A stretch of DNA of 64,000 nucleotides from Ottelia alismoides (taxonomy: Eukaryota; Streptophyta; Magnoliopsida; Alismatales; Hydrocharitaceae), in contig JAZKJV010010753.1 of assembly GCA_037367405.1 (NCBI GenBank), positions 744,001 to 808,000 on the forward strand. The letters are read 5' to 3'. Shown here piece after piece: positions 48,567 through 60,450 of this stretch. The notes below the pieces were generated by a model. The model made no database searches. It saw nothing but the letters and a program-made list of their open reading frames with translations, and was not told where the DNA came from. The position numbers and the translations under genes were made by a program. Position 1 is the first letter of the stretch. Every line of letters starts with the position of its first letter.

Positions 48567-50080
48567 GGCACATCGAGGTAGGTAGTTTTCTTTTCCTCCA
48601 TCTTGGTGTTTGTTTGATTTTGTTTTTCTTATACTTCTCTCTTTTATTTTCATTTTATTTTATGTTTTATTTCATTTTCTCTAATTTTTTAATGAATTAT
48701 TTCCGACATATCTCTTGTTTCCTCTTTTTTGTGAGGGTCTATCGAGCGAGTGCGATATTCTTAGGAGCATCGATGCACCTGAGTGAAGGTAAGTCCTAGT
48801 GTTTCTTCATTGACTGGAAGGAGAGTGTAGCTGAGGAAGAGCAGGAGGAGTGGAAGAAATTTTGATCATTTCATCTTTGTTTTATTCTCTAGTCATTTTA
48901 TTTCCATTTAATTTTATAAATAATTAGTAATATTTTCATTTCCCTTTTTCGTTTTTCTTATTTTTTTAAAAGGCCCCTATAACCTTGTGATTGTCGGGTT
49001 TGTTTCACTAAGTGTTGGTGCACTTGGGGGACCTCACTGTGTTTTATTTTCTTTATCTTTATTATTTATTTGTTTCTTGTGTTTTGAGTTTTCGGGCTTA
49101 TTTCTTTGTTTTCTATGCTTGATCCCTTAGCATAAGGTTTTATTATCTTGGTTGAGCCGGATAAATAATAGGTCCAAATCCATTAATAATCTTCATATTC
49201 ATGTGGTTAGATTCGTAGATTGGACTTAGCCAAATAAAAAGGTTCTTCACGATAATAGAAGTTTCTGCTAGGATAGTTCTCACTTTCATTCATTTAGTTT
49301 TGATGTCTTTTTCATGCACATATCATTTTGAATTTAGACTACTGGCTATAGGTACACATTTATGACTTTCATGCATCATTTATTATGTCATGCATTAGCT
49401 TTTCTGACGTCCTTCCCCATTTTCTCTCACTTAGGATAAAAAAAGAAAATTGGAAATATTATTAGGCATTTTATTTGAAAACTACTAAAAAAGTGATAAC
49501 CAAAATAAATTGGTGCTGCTAAAATAACTTTACCCAAATGAAATGTAAATATTCATCATTATTTTTGGGGAGAGAGACCCCCTAATTGGACACATGTACT
49601 TACCTCTAGACAGAGTGGGCGAGGACACCCTCTTAAGGATAAAGCCCAAATCCCTGGACTTGTGCCCTAAGCACCAGTGTATCACTCTTCGCTACATGGT
49701 TGCAGTTGCAATCAGTTACCTCCGACCTTAGAAAGTCATTTTGGTGTGCTCCACCTCTTATTTCTCTTTGGTCTTCATATATCTCGACAGTTCGGGCGAA
49801 TGGTTCCACTGTTTGGGGAGGTTTCCAGATGTACACTAAGCGATAAGGCAACATCACCATGTATGTATGTTAATAAGTAATTGTTTGATTCACTAAAATA
49901 AAATTGAAAAGATAAAATACAATACTCTTACAGTCCTCACATTGTGTTCTGTTCGTGAATCGAAGGTTTGGTTTGTGTTTATTTTCTTAGAGTAAAGAAC
50001 CCTCCAGGACTTCGTAGCTTTTTCACTTTCTCTTATTTTGTTGACTATCATATTCTCGCAGCTTTCTCATTGTTTCAAAG
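48567..50080 (+). other. 5' leader of gypsy D
   Basis: Non-coding. TTGTCGGGTTTGTTTCAC and GCACTTGGGGGACCTCACTG (48991-49037) are the plus-strand counterpart of the element 1 leader at about 37020-37065. Confidence 0.6.
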
Positions 50081-51480
50081 ATGATGGATTGCAGTGATTT
50101 GTGTTCAGACTTTGTGGACTTAATCACTTTCTTGTCAATTCATTCATCTTCATCTTCTCTTACTCCGGATGACTCTCTTCCAGAGCTTTCTTCTTTCTCA
50201 TTTACATCTGATTTGTCACCAACAAGTCCATTGTTTAAGATTGACCCTCTTCTCGAACATTCATTTGAAACTCCATCATTTTTGTAGATTGACCAAGTTC
50301 TTTTCACATATTGAACCAATTATTGAGGACTTGATGCCACTGAAGAGCAAGGGATCTATGGAATACCAGAGTGAGATCAAAAATACGATGTTGACTTCTA
50401 TCGAAGCCATTCAGGCACAAATGATTGAGCATGCCATCATCCAGGCTGAACTGAGAGATATGATCTTAGAGCTAAGGAACAATAGAGGAGAAATGAGATA
50501 GGAGGATGAGTAGATGAGAGGAGGAAGGAATGGGGGGAGATGAGTAGCAATGAGTAGATCCTATAGTTGAGACAAAGAGAGTGGTGCCTAAGCTCACACT
50601 TAGAGATGCTTATAACCTAGGCATAAGAAACTTGGTCACATGTATTCAGATACCTGCAGTTCATGGACATTTCGAGCAGAAGCCCCAACTATTACAATTA
50701 CTCCCCATATTCCACGGTCACATCAATGAAGAACCATATATACACTTCCAACAATTTAACCGCATATGTGGTACGATGCACTACCTAACATCCTATTAGG
50801 GGTAGTGAAAATGACCACCTTCCCTTTCAACCTTATGGATAAGGCATTATACTAGATCTCATTTAGGATGAGTTGTCACATCCTAGGAGGAGCCGAGGTC
50901 AAAATTCTTGAGCAAGCACTACACTCTAGGATGATTGAATCATATGTAGTCCCTTATCAACTAGATGTCTTATGATCCAATTCACAAGGCATTCGAACGA
51001 TTCAAGGATTTTGATGAAGAAGAGACCCATCATGATATACCAAAGACTATCGTTGTGCAGAATTTCTTGGGGGGTTGAGTTCTGAGAACTAGAGATTGGT
51101 TGATGCCGCTTGTGGGGCGTCCCATTTCAATAAAGACGAGGATGTACTATGACATATATTTGAGGAAATAACAGAGAACTCTGCAACTCTATCTTCTTCC
51201 TACGCATTTTAGAAACATCCGCTACCTTCTTCTATATCCCACAAGGACATCAACATAATAGCATCTCATGATGTGGATAGGGTGGACAGTTCTGATATGA
51301 TAATCATTGGCAATCACCTATCCAAAGTAGATATAATAGAAAAGTGATCACAAGACTTTGAGAAATTACATGTAATCGAACAGAGGACAAAGCAGCTGGA
51401 CAAGATGTATGAGATTACGAAGCATCTGGAGCTTCCTGTTAGTACAATCAATTAATGTTAGAGCGCGAGTTCAACAATCG
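50081..51480 (+). pseudogene. Athila/Tat-like gag of gypsy D, broken
   Basis: Begins with a Ser/Asp-rich N-terminus (50081-50287), then a helical stretch (50300-50501). At 50581-50799 the recognisable gag start reads PKLTLRDAYNLGIRNLVTCI and then LLPIFHGHINEEPYIHFQQF. This fits Athila gag ('RTLRDY...I..P..FELKP.L..LLP.F.G...E.PY.H...F'). Further pieces are MTTFPFNLMDKALY (about 50810) and VDAACGASHFNKDEDVL (about 51095). Stops and frameshifts separate the pieces. The residual C-terminal gag may reach 51798 (PPHILRVNSIWRGPEH at about 51670). A linked protease is absent. Confidence 0.75.
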
Positions 51481-51798
51481 ATACTTATGCATCTAAGAAG
51501 ATTACTTCCACTTCTACAATAAAACAGAGTACCGGAGCACTCCCTGTAGTTCAACATGTGTACTACGTGCAAACTCTGAATCAGGTCCCACAACAATCAC
51601 CTCCTACATATATTGTGTCATATTACCAAAAAACTCCTTACATTTCATTGCAGTGGTGTCCACCTCCACCTCACATTCTAAGGGTGAACTCTATTTGGAG
51701 AGGCCCTGAGCACAACCAAACCTGTCTACCAGAGCAGGGACAGTTGGTTTCTAGATCGATTAAAGGCCAGTTCACCGATTTCGATCGATCCTGTGCGG

Positions 51799-52480
51799 TG
51801 TTAGCTAACCTGTAGCTAACCAACCTTCCCGAGTAGAACGGTCATGGACGCGCTCCAACTCTTCTCGTACTCCTGTTTGCTAGCGTACTAACGCTTCCAA
51901 TACAAACACGAGCACAAACTCCGGATCGCTCAAGAACACTCTCAAGAAGACGCTTAAGAACGCTCAAGAACTCTACCAAGCAATCACACGAGCACGGGCA
52001 CAAAGCTCTTCTCTTTATTAGAAGGGGAACTCTCTCTAGAGTGGGTGGGCACTTTGTGTGTGTTTAAAATGAGCCATAATGACACTCATTATTACATTTA
52101 CAATAATGACACATAAAGACACAAGAGACTATTCGAGTTCTTCTGCAACCCTTCACGTTCCTCAACGACTCTTCGTCTACTCGTATCTTCGACTCCCTTA
52201 TTATCCTTTAGTCTTTCCATAGGATTGGCGCCCAGTCAACCACCAGTCATCAGCATGCTTGCGCTCCAACGCTTGTTGATGAAGCTTTGCCATAATTCAC
52301 TGAGCGCCACCGAACACTCGATCTCGTGCCAAAGGGAATCTGCGGCCTCCAGACCCTCGTGCGGGAAACCCTTCCTTAGCGTTCTTCATGCCAAGGGGAA
52401 ATCCTACAGAACTTTGCTATCGTGGCCTCCAGACCACTCTCGTACGTGTACTACCGAGTATGCTCGACAATGCTCGTACT
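51799..52480 (+). repeat. 5' part of an unrelated LTR
   Basis: Starts TGTTAGCTAACC and lacks homology by eye to the hairpin-ended LTRs. It contains repeated CGCTCAAGAA words (51928-51975) and is cut at 52481 by element 2. It could instead be a minus-strand LTR end. An open frame at 52225-52635 crosses the junction and is spurious. Confidence 0.45.
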
Positions 52481-55400
52481 TGATGAGCCGTGAATCCCAT
52501 GAAATTTGGGTAAGGATAAAATCAATGAAGGGTCGTTGCACTCGGATCTCGCAGATCGGCCTCAATAAGAAAAATAGACCACCAAATAAACTGATCAGAA
52601 ATGAAATCAGAATAGCGGTCTCGCAATTTATTTAACCTGGTATAGCGACCATGGTTGAACTCAAGGAGCACGGATTAAGTCAAAAGAGCCTACGAAGTAG
52701 TCAAAAATAATAAAAATATAAAATGTATTTTTGGTGGATTTTATGTATTTCTAAATTTTTTGTATTTTTAATTCTAAAGAAAATGTAAGAAGAGGCTAAA
52801 GAGGACACATTCAACAATTTATTCAATACAACAAAACAACTCAGAAAATTCAAATAAAATTATTTTTGTATTTTTTATGTTTTAAATGTTTTTGGTAATT
52901 TTTACGAATTTTATAATTTTTGGTTGATTTTATAAAAAATGAAAAAGGCAAAAATAGTGAAGAAATGTGCAGTCAGATTTGAAAGGCTAATTAAAAAATA
53001 GATAATTAGCCTATAAAAATCTAAAGGCAATTTTTCTGATATGTAGGAATAAAAACTAAACTATGAAAACAAAAATTGCATTTTTTTTATTTTTATATAA
53101 TTTTTAACAACTTTTATATGGTTTTTGGTGTTTTGTATTTTTATGGGTTTTGTGAATCCAAATTCAACAAAAATTGGTTAGAAGCAAGAAAACACTAAAA
53201 CAAACAAGTTCTATTTTTTTTGTAATTTTTAGACGAGTTTTTATATTTTTAATCGATTTTATAAATCAAATCGCAACGAAAAAGAAGGTTTTTGATATTT
53301 TAAAAATAACAAAAAGCAAAAAAAATGACCAAAAAAATTGTGAAATTTTTACATAGTGCAACGAGCCACGTATCCAAATTTCACACGATTTGGATTTTAT
53401 TTGATATTTTATTCAACCAATAGAAGAGCTACAACACACAGGTACCAAAATGCAAAGAAAGAAAGTTCTAGGGCCAAACAGATAACACTTACAAAAACCA
53501 TAGGGCCTATATTGCAAAAAATCCAAATAAGCACGAGACACGCACGCGATGAGCACACAAAGGGGTATTTAGGTCATTTCTATTTATAAAATATCAAACA
53601 GTAATGCCCAAAACTACAGTATATAATATGAAATTATTCCACAAAATCACGTGTCGAAGCATGTGTTTCACACAAACAGGGACTAATTTGCAAATAAAAT
53701 AAACAGAGGGTCCAAGATGCAAATGTTTCTAAATAAAAACAACTGAAACTAATATTTACAGGACTAAAATAAATTATAAAAACGAAAGAGGGCGTAACTG
53801 CAAATTACTGCTTTATTACAATCCACGGCTGACGGAGTGCCACGTGGAAGATCGGATAGCTCTAGTGCGTGGAAACCCCTTCGCGATGGACGCTCGAGAT
53901 GAGCCCCTCAGGTGATTGGACGGTTGAGTACTCTCCAAAGATGGACGACTGTGATAGACCTGTAGCGAGGTGCTCGATCTAACGGCTCCGGAGGACCCTC
54001 GAAGAACCAGTCGTCGACGCGAGTTTCGCCGGTTAAATGCGTGCGCAGGGGACCTCCTCAGACGTTGCGGAGGTGGGCGAATCGACGAGAGATCTCGTCC
54101 GCAGCGGTGGGTATGCTCAGATGGGACTGGAGACGTCGGAGAAGCTCCGACGGCGTAGGGGAGCAGGAGCACCTGTGCCTGAACGGTTGGACTCCCAGAT
54201 GGGGTCCTTCTTCGATGAAACCTGCACAGAATGACAGCTGGGTCGAGGGAAAAGTGCCTCGGCCTAGTTATGGGCGAAGTGGGTTGTCTGGTGAGGCGGA
54301 GCGGGAGTCTCCGGCGAAGCGACGACGGAGGAGACCTACTTCTTGGTTCCAGTGTGAACCAAGATGATCTGAGGGGCGTAGAAGGTGAAACGAAATCTCG
54401 TGAAGATGATGCGATGGGCGGATGGGAAGATGGTCGATCGGAGCGGAGCGAAACGTCCGGTGAAGCCCGGCGACACAAAAATCGAAAATGGGAATGGAAG
54501 CTAATGTAAGGGCTAACAAGGATACCTGATGATCAGATGCGCATGTGGGGGAGATGGTGTGTCTCCTGGAGTCCTTGCCTCGATGGAGTGACACCTCCAG
54601 AGGCTCGTGCTCGTCGGTGGCGGAGTTCGACGGTGTCACCGTCGGACCAGGGGCTAGAGCACTTCAATCCTCGCTGCAATGCCTCCTAGAGCTTGCTGTC
54701 ACTCAAGGTTAGAAGATGGAGGTCCTGGGAATATGAAATGGTGGCCGAAGGTGCGTGAAATGGCTAGAGGAGGTGAGACTATATAGTGTCAGGGGTCCGG
54801 CAAGAAAGGAGTCGGGCGTGCAATCCAATGCTCGAACCCCTAAAAAGATGATCGGGTGTGGATTAGGGATGTCTCAAGGATAATCGGGGCCAAGCGTTTA
54901 AGGAAATGGTTGGCGGATCGAGGCGTGAAAAAGTGGAGAAATCAGGTTGGCGTCCATATCTACGAGGCATGTGGTCCTGGGGGGAGAGTTAACCGGGGGT
55001 CAACAATCCCCCATGGACCAATGAGAAAAGTTCATTGGGAAAAAGATTTAAAAATTCAAAATAAATTAGAAAAAGACTTTATTTCAAAATATTTACAAAA
55101 TGAAAAATGTTTATATTTTCAAAGTATTTTTTAGAGATTTTATTTATTTAAAAAAATAAATTATGCATTTACATTATATTATTATATGTAGGTATATTTA
55201 CATATTTATTTTTTATTTTTTTAATTGTTTATTTTTGTACAATTATCCATGTTTTATATTTTATTTATTTACAACATGAAATTTGGGATATAAAATAATT
55301 TTTATTTGATTTTTATTATGTATTTACAAGGGGATATATATATAGGTACATATATACATGGTATGTACAAGGGGAAGAGAGAGAAGTTGTTTTTGTTTTA

Positions 55401-55776
55401 TTTTTATTTTTATTATTTTATTTTATTTTTATAAATATATACACATTAATCAAAAACATATTTTTTATTTGTGGAAAATAAAATTATTTATATATTTGTG
55501 TGTGTACAAGCATGATTGACCCTGTCTCCCTCTACTTGGTTTCTTTTGCGGTCAGGCCAATGCTTAGCCCTCCCTTGGGATTAGGTCACTCAATATTTAT
55601 TCTAAATATTTCCCTCTTTTTTGTGTCTCTTTATTCTTTTATTTATGCACAAAAACATGCTAATTATTCAATATGTCTATTGATAATTTATTATATTTAC
55701 ACATATATACGTGGTGTTTTTGCAAAAATAAGTAGTTAAAATAAAAGAATAAAGAGTGATGAATGGGTATTCATTA
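52481..55776 (-). repeat. 3' LTR of element 2
   Basis: 3,296 bp from TGATGAGCCGTG to ...GAATGGGTATTCATTA; the final TCATTA is a one-base change from TCATCA. The block AACCTGGTATAGCGACC (52634) and the GC-rich block (53820-54960) align with element 1. Open frames in the GC-rich block (53816-54639, both strands) overlap each other and are not genes. Confidence 0.85.
54776..54792 (-). promoter_or_regulatory. TATA box of the element 2 LTR
   Basis: Minus strand reads ACACTATATAGTCTCACC, a good TATA box about 990 bp into the LTR, followed by the GC-rich block. About 200 bp upstream lies the inverted motif TTGACCCCCGGTTAAC. Confidence 0.55.
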
Positions 55777-55792
55777 CCCCCTATACTTAACT
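55777..55792 (-). other. Polypurine tract of element 2
   Basis: Minus strand AGTTAAGTATAGGGG, directly before the LTR start. Confidence 0.7.
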
Positions 55793-56302
55793 TTGCTAGT
55801 CCCTTAGCAAACACTTATTTGAAAAATAAGTGAAAAAGAGAAAAGAAAAAGATGGGAAATCAATGCTGAGTATTAAACTTGCCTTCATTAAATTGAAGTA
55901 TGGAGCTCAGTCAGACCTTTGGATTATTAATTTTTCGGAACCTTATTTGGACTTAAGCTTCCTCTAAGTTCCACCAATCTGTGGTCAAGACTCCTTAATA
56001 AACCATATCAGAAAAAGTCTACATACACAAACTCTAATGACCATGAATCTTTCCTTGTACGGTGTAAGTGATATCTAGCTCCCCACCTCAGAAGTGACAA
56101 AGAAACAACCTCCCTTAACCTGGTAACTCTAATGCCTCGGTCTAGCAACTCTTTCCTCGAGGAGTGGGGTATTCCCTTCTAAGTTCAAGTATAACCGGCT
56201 CAAGACGAGGGGGAAGAAGATAATGGATTATGACCAGTGTAGCCATGTATCCTTGGGAGCTCTAACCAGTGTAGCTGAGTCTCCCGCTACAAGCTTCATG
56301 AG

Positions 56303-56801
56303 ATGGTCATGTGTAACATAAGTTTTGCTTTATTTGACTATATCCACTCCGGTGGGATTATTAAATTTTCAATCCGACCCACCACTTTTTTTGGAATTTT
56401 TCCTTTCTTTGCACACAAATTTTTTTCATGTGCATATGTACAACATATCTACATGGTGCAACATATATACATAAGGAGTTTTTCCTCTTGAGCCAGTAGA
56501 CCATCCCTCTTTTGAAGCTTTATTACAACTCACAACTCATTTCTTTAGACTTCATAACCACTAGACCAAGTTGGGACGCACTTCCTTCACTATAAGAAGA
56601 AGTGAGGTTCCGCCTAGAAGTACGACCCTCATATGCTACCCCAAGCCAAAGGAAACTACCTCCTCACCACCTCATCCGTGGAGAGCTATGTGTAAAGTGC
56701 TGGTGCAAGACAAGCCATTGTCTCTGAGAGTCATACGTGTGTTGTTATGTGCTTTACTTAGGATCATCAAAATGACATATGCTCATAGCCAAGTGGACTG
56801 A
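56303..56801 (+). CDS. Antisense ORFs of element 2
   Basis: Frames 56303-56491 (62 aa) and 56571-56801 (76 aa) correspond to 32242-32424 and 32456-32743 of element 1. The second frame ends early through TGA where element 1 has TCA, shortening it by a few residues. No domain recognised. Whether these are genes depends on conservation in more copies. Confidence 0.3.
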
Positions 56802-57352
56802 AAGAATTAAGTCCCACTGGACATGAAAAGTCTCAATCCTAAGCCCTACAGGGTTCCTCTTATAATTAGGTGGATTATGATCTTAACCAAGCTCCATTTT
56901 CCAATTTAAATCCAGGCCAATTTAAATGTCAACTTGATTTGGAAAAACTGTACAAATATTTACAAAGATGCAATTTTACAAATTTTTACAATTGTGCAAA
57001 ATTTTTGAAAAATGTTTGAAAACCTGAATGTATGCATGAATGCGAAGTTTTGCAAAATATTTACAAAAATTTACACAAGCTTTTTTGCAAACTTTTTATT
57101 TTTCAAACATTTTACAAAAATTTTATATTATATACATAATTTTGGTAGGAAAATATTTAAAAACTATTTACACAAATCATTTTTACAAACATTTGTATAA
57201 AAATAATTTTTATAAATAGATAGGTATGTGCAAGAATAATTTTATGTACAAGGAAAATTTTTAAATTTTTTATGGATTTTTATCCATTTTATTTATTAAC
57301 ACACTCACACAGAGTACGAGTTATGGCTAAAGTATATATGACATATATACGA

Positions 57353-57810
57353 CACCCCCCTATACTTAGCTTGAACGATGTCCTCAGAGTGATCAAGAGC
57401 GATGAAGAAGACATAACTCGTGCTTAGTATAGGGGGGTGAAAAGGAATGGTATATACAAAGATGAATCAATGAATAGAATAAATAAGACTCGGTGTCTCC
57501 CACTATACTTAGGATCAAGTAATACTAAGTATAGCAAGTTGTACATGAAGGGAAATCCGAGTGGAAGGATGTACATGGTCTACCCCCCTATACTTAGGGT
57601 CAAATATTCCTTAGTATAGGAAGCAAAACAGAGGTAGAAAGATATGAAGAATATAAATATATACACGATGGGAGGACATCACACCCCTTATACTTAAGGT
57701 GAAGGATCCTTAAGTATAGGCAACGACAGGAGTAATGAAACAGAACGATATGAATAACTTGGTGTTTCCACCCCCCTATACTTAGGATGAGGTATATCCT
57801 AAGTATAGCA
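57353..57810 (-). repeat. Five-hairpin array of element 2
   Basis: Units at 57353-57436, 57498-57536, 57582-57620, 57682-57720 and 57769-57810, matching the element 1 array one for one. Pairing is better kept here: unit 4 has CCCCTTATACTTAAGG against CCTTAAGTATAGG, while its partner unit in element 1 has decayed. Confidence 0.85.
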
Positions 57811-57958
57811 AAGATAATCCTATACGAGACCTGGGGTGAAAACAAATACGGAAGAAAGAACGATCAAACCAAGATAAAACACATATATACAAAAGGGTAC
57901 AATGTTGAGGTGCCTCTCAACAAGTGCTAGATTTTATGCCCCTAGCTGGGTGCAGAGG

Positions 57959-59081
57959 CTAGGATAACGTTGTGTCAAGGTTCAGAATGACATATGTAAG
58001 GCAAATGTCATACTTTCGTCGCAGTCTCGATATGAGAACAATGACGAAATCAACAGTGCAAATAAAGATACCCAGGTATGCAATCAGGCGGGTGACTGCT
58101 ACCGACCAAGGATATAGGAAGATGTGATCGGGATCCGGTAGCACAAAAGAAATCATCGGCTCAGGATCAGACTGGTGGGGATGTGTGGAGCCGAACAAAT
58201 CAAACGTGGAGAAGAATGTATCAGTCGTGGAATCCTCCTCGTCAATTATTGTCTCAAAAAGGTGTGGAAAATCAAGATTAGGAGACTCTCTACGAAAATT
58301 GATATTTGATGCATAAAATGGAGAGAAATCAGACAGATCATCGAATATCTCAAGGATCGACTCATCCTCGCAAGGGTCGTCGAGGTGAGGCAACTCAGAG
58401 TCAGAAAGATCAGAAGACTCAGTTTCGTGATCCACCAGATAAGATACACTCTCAGAAGGTGAAACCAAGTACACATCATGTATGGCATTCTACCGCATAT
58501 AACCCTCGAGGAGGAATGCAAGATCATTGGTGAGAAATAGAGGATCAGGATCTATCAGGGCATCTGCGCTGATGTCATGCACCCACTCTGTGCACCAAGA
58601 TGCATCACCAGCTGAAGTATGTGTCAGGTCAATCTGGAAGCAGGAGAATGTACTCGTCAACACCGCGAAGGCTGGCAATGTGGATGCAACTGATCCTCGC
58701 TCTGCGATAATGTTGGTTATCATCAGGTCCTCATATTATGAATCTATCTCATCAAAGTGGAGGAGGAAAGGCTTGAATACGGGAGTATATATATCAGTCA
58801 TCACAAAGTTGTGTCCCATATCGATTTGTGGCTGCTGGAATAAGTCCTGGTATCCTTCTGAGTCCGAGAAGTATCTCTGCAAAATGGAAGCTGAGTCATC
58901 TGGGACTGGACACTGAAATGGCTGGATCGATGTATGTAGTAGCGGGGGCTCCTCCATCTCCTGGAATATCAAAAGATCTGATATCCAAGACTCGTCGATT
59001 GAAAACTCTGGGGCTGACTCGAACTCTAGTTGGAAGATCAACGGGAACTGGAGTAGTCTTTGGGTCAAAACCACCACTATG
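57959..59081 (-). pseudogene. Gag of element 2, C-terminal extension
   Basis: Continues gag left of the nested solo LTR, in the same frame once that LTR and one duplication copy are removed. It reads LEFESAPEFSIDESWISDLL and onward through acidic stretches (DLSDSELPHLDDPCEDESIL) to a hydrophobic segment LIAYLGIFICTVDFVIVLIS followed by RLRRKYD, ending at 57959. Only two stops interrupt about 370 codons: TAA at 58736 and TAG at 58490. The same region of element 1 keeps the frame with different breaks, so the extension was coding in the ancestor. No known domain recognised. Confidence 0.7.
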
Positions 59082-59086
59082 GTAGT
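59082..59086. other. Target-site duplication of element 3, left copy
   Basis: GTAGT here and at 62051-62055. The uninterrupted site in element 1 (about 35000-35010) has a single GTAGTAGTCATC. Confidence 0.92.
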
Positions 59087-60237
59087 TGATGAATCCATGA
59101 TTCATGAACTTTTCTATCGCATTTTGTCTTAAAACCCTTAACAAATACATGTAAATATTCATTAATTCCCATCTTTTATTCAAACTTCATTCATGAATAA
59201 AAATTCACTTTAAAGCATAAAAATCATGTAAATAAATAAAGAAAAAAAAAGGCAGATTGGAGATATGTATATATGTACAATATGAATTATAAATATAAAT
59301 ATAACTGTAAGGTATATTTATATCCTAACCCCCGAGACCAAGTCAGTATGGATTGGTCAACAAACCAATAAGTAGGGGGAGATAAGGAAAGAAAACCATA
59401 AAAATAAATTAAGACATACTTCATGAACTTCTCACTATTTATCAAATAAATACATAACTTCAATAATTTTTAATTAATTCATATGTACATATTTTTTACC
59501 AAACTCTTTTCCTAATTATCTCTAAAAATGTATATAAAAATATAAAATTACGTTAAAAATATTACCCTATACATATGCCAATAAATCCAGCTTTTAAATT
59601 GTCAAAATCCCAACTTCCGAACATCATAACTTCCTCATACAAACTCCAATTTCACTCTATTTACCTTCAAAGTTCATAAAACAATATTCTCTGATTAATA
59701 AAGGTGGTTTCATTAAATTCGATGTCCGTTTGCAAAAAGTCAGTTTTGGGACCGAATGACAACGGGGTTTCTGGGCTATTTATTTTTTGTAGAACACATT
59801 ATTTATAGTTTTATTAAATTTATAATTTCTAGTTATTTTCATGTTTTTTTAATTTAACCTCGATTTATTTCATATTTTTTGGAGCTTATTTATTATTTTA
59901 ATAAAATCAAAAATCCTAAATTATAGGTAAAAATGAACTGGATAACTTAGACCTATATTTATTAATATATGTAAATTAATTTATTAAAATATCTAAAAAC
60001 TCACACAACCCTTTTTTATTATTCTAATAATTAAGAAATTATAAAATTAATTTTTAGTTATTTATTAATTAAATTAAAAATCCAAAACCTATTTATCTAG
60101 ACATATTTATTAATATAATATTTATATTCCATAATTTAGACAATTTAATTATTTACATTTCTTGTTTTTATACCTATTTAAAATAATATTATTTACTATT
60201 TAATATTGAATTTATAAAGAATTTTACATATCTGGTC

Positions 60238-60269
60238 AACCAGGTGCTGACACGTGTCAGCACCTGGTT
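60238..60269. promoter_or_regulatory. Perfect 32-bp palindrome with CACGTG core
   Basis: AACCAGGTGCTGACAC is followed without spacer by its exact reverse complement GTGTCAGCACCTGGTT. The centre is a G-box (ACACGTGT), a binding core for plant bZIP and bHLH factors. It lies about 170 bp upstream of the TATA box. Confidence 0.85.
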
Positions 60270-60436
60270 CATCATCTTCAACAAGGATGTTAGCCTTTCT
60301 GTTCTGAACATCCATCTTCACTTATTTTTCCCGCGTGCATCCTAATCCATTCTGGCATCTAAACCTTCGATTCGACTCCTCTAACAACCTAGACATTCGG
60401 CCACCCTTAGATCTAATGTGGAGCTCACGAAATCTA

Positions 60437-60450
60437 CCTATTTATACCCC
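60437..60450 (+). promoter_or_regulatory. TATA box of element 3 LTR
   Basis: CCTATTTATACCCCC, followed by a GC-richer stretch (60450-61330). The order palindrome, TATA, GC-rich leader is shared with the other LTRs. Confidence 0.6.

Larger units (their letters stand above)
41383..51798 (+). mobile_element. Plus-strand Ty3/gypsy element with gag (gypsy D), truncated
   Basis: Order on the plus strand: 5' LTR (about 41383-42526 and 46280-48546, split by a solo LTR), degenerate tRNA-Asp primer site at 48549, leader, and gag (50081 to about 51480). It ends at 51798 where an unrelated LTR begins. No protease or RT is seen. The left edge is uncertain because a terminal hairpin is not found near 41383. 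Confidence 0.65.

Noticed and set aside
50169..50501. Separate 110-codon gene in the gypsy D leader
   Set aside because: It precedes and blends into the gag remnant and is better read as part of broken gag.
53816..54639. 220-codon minus frame and several plus frames
   Set aside because: GC-rich LTR block of element 2; overlapping frames on both strands, Ser/Arg/Pro-rich, not shared with the element 1 LTRs as intact frames.
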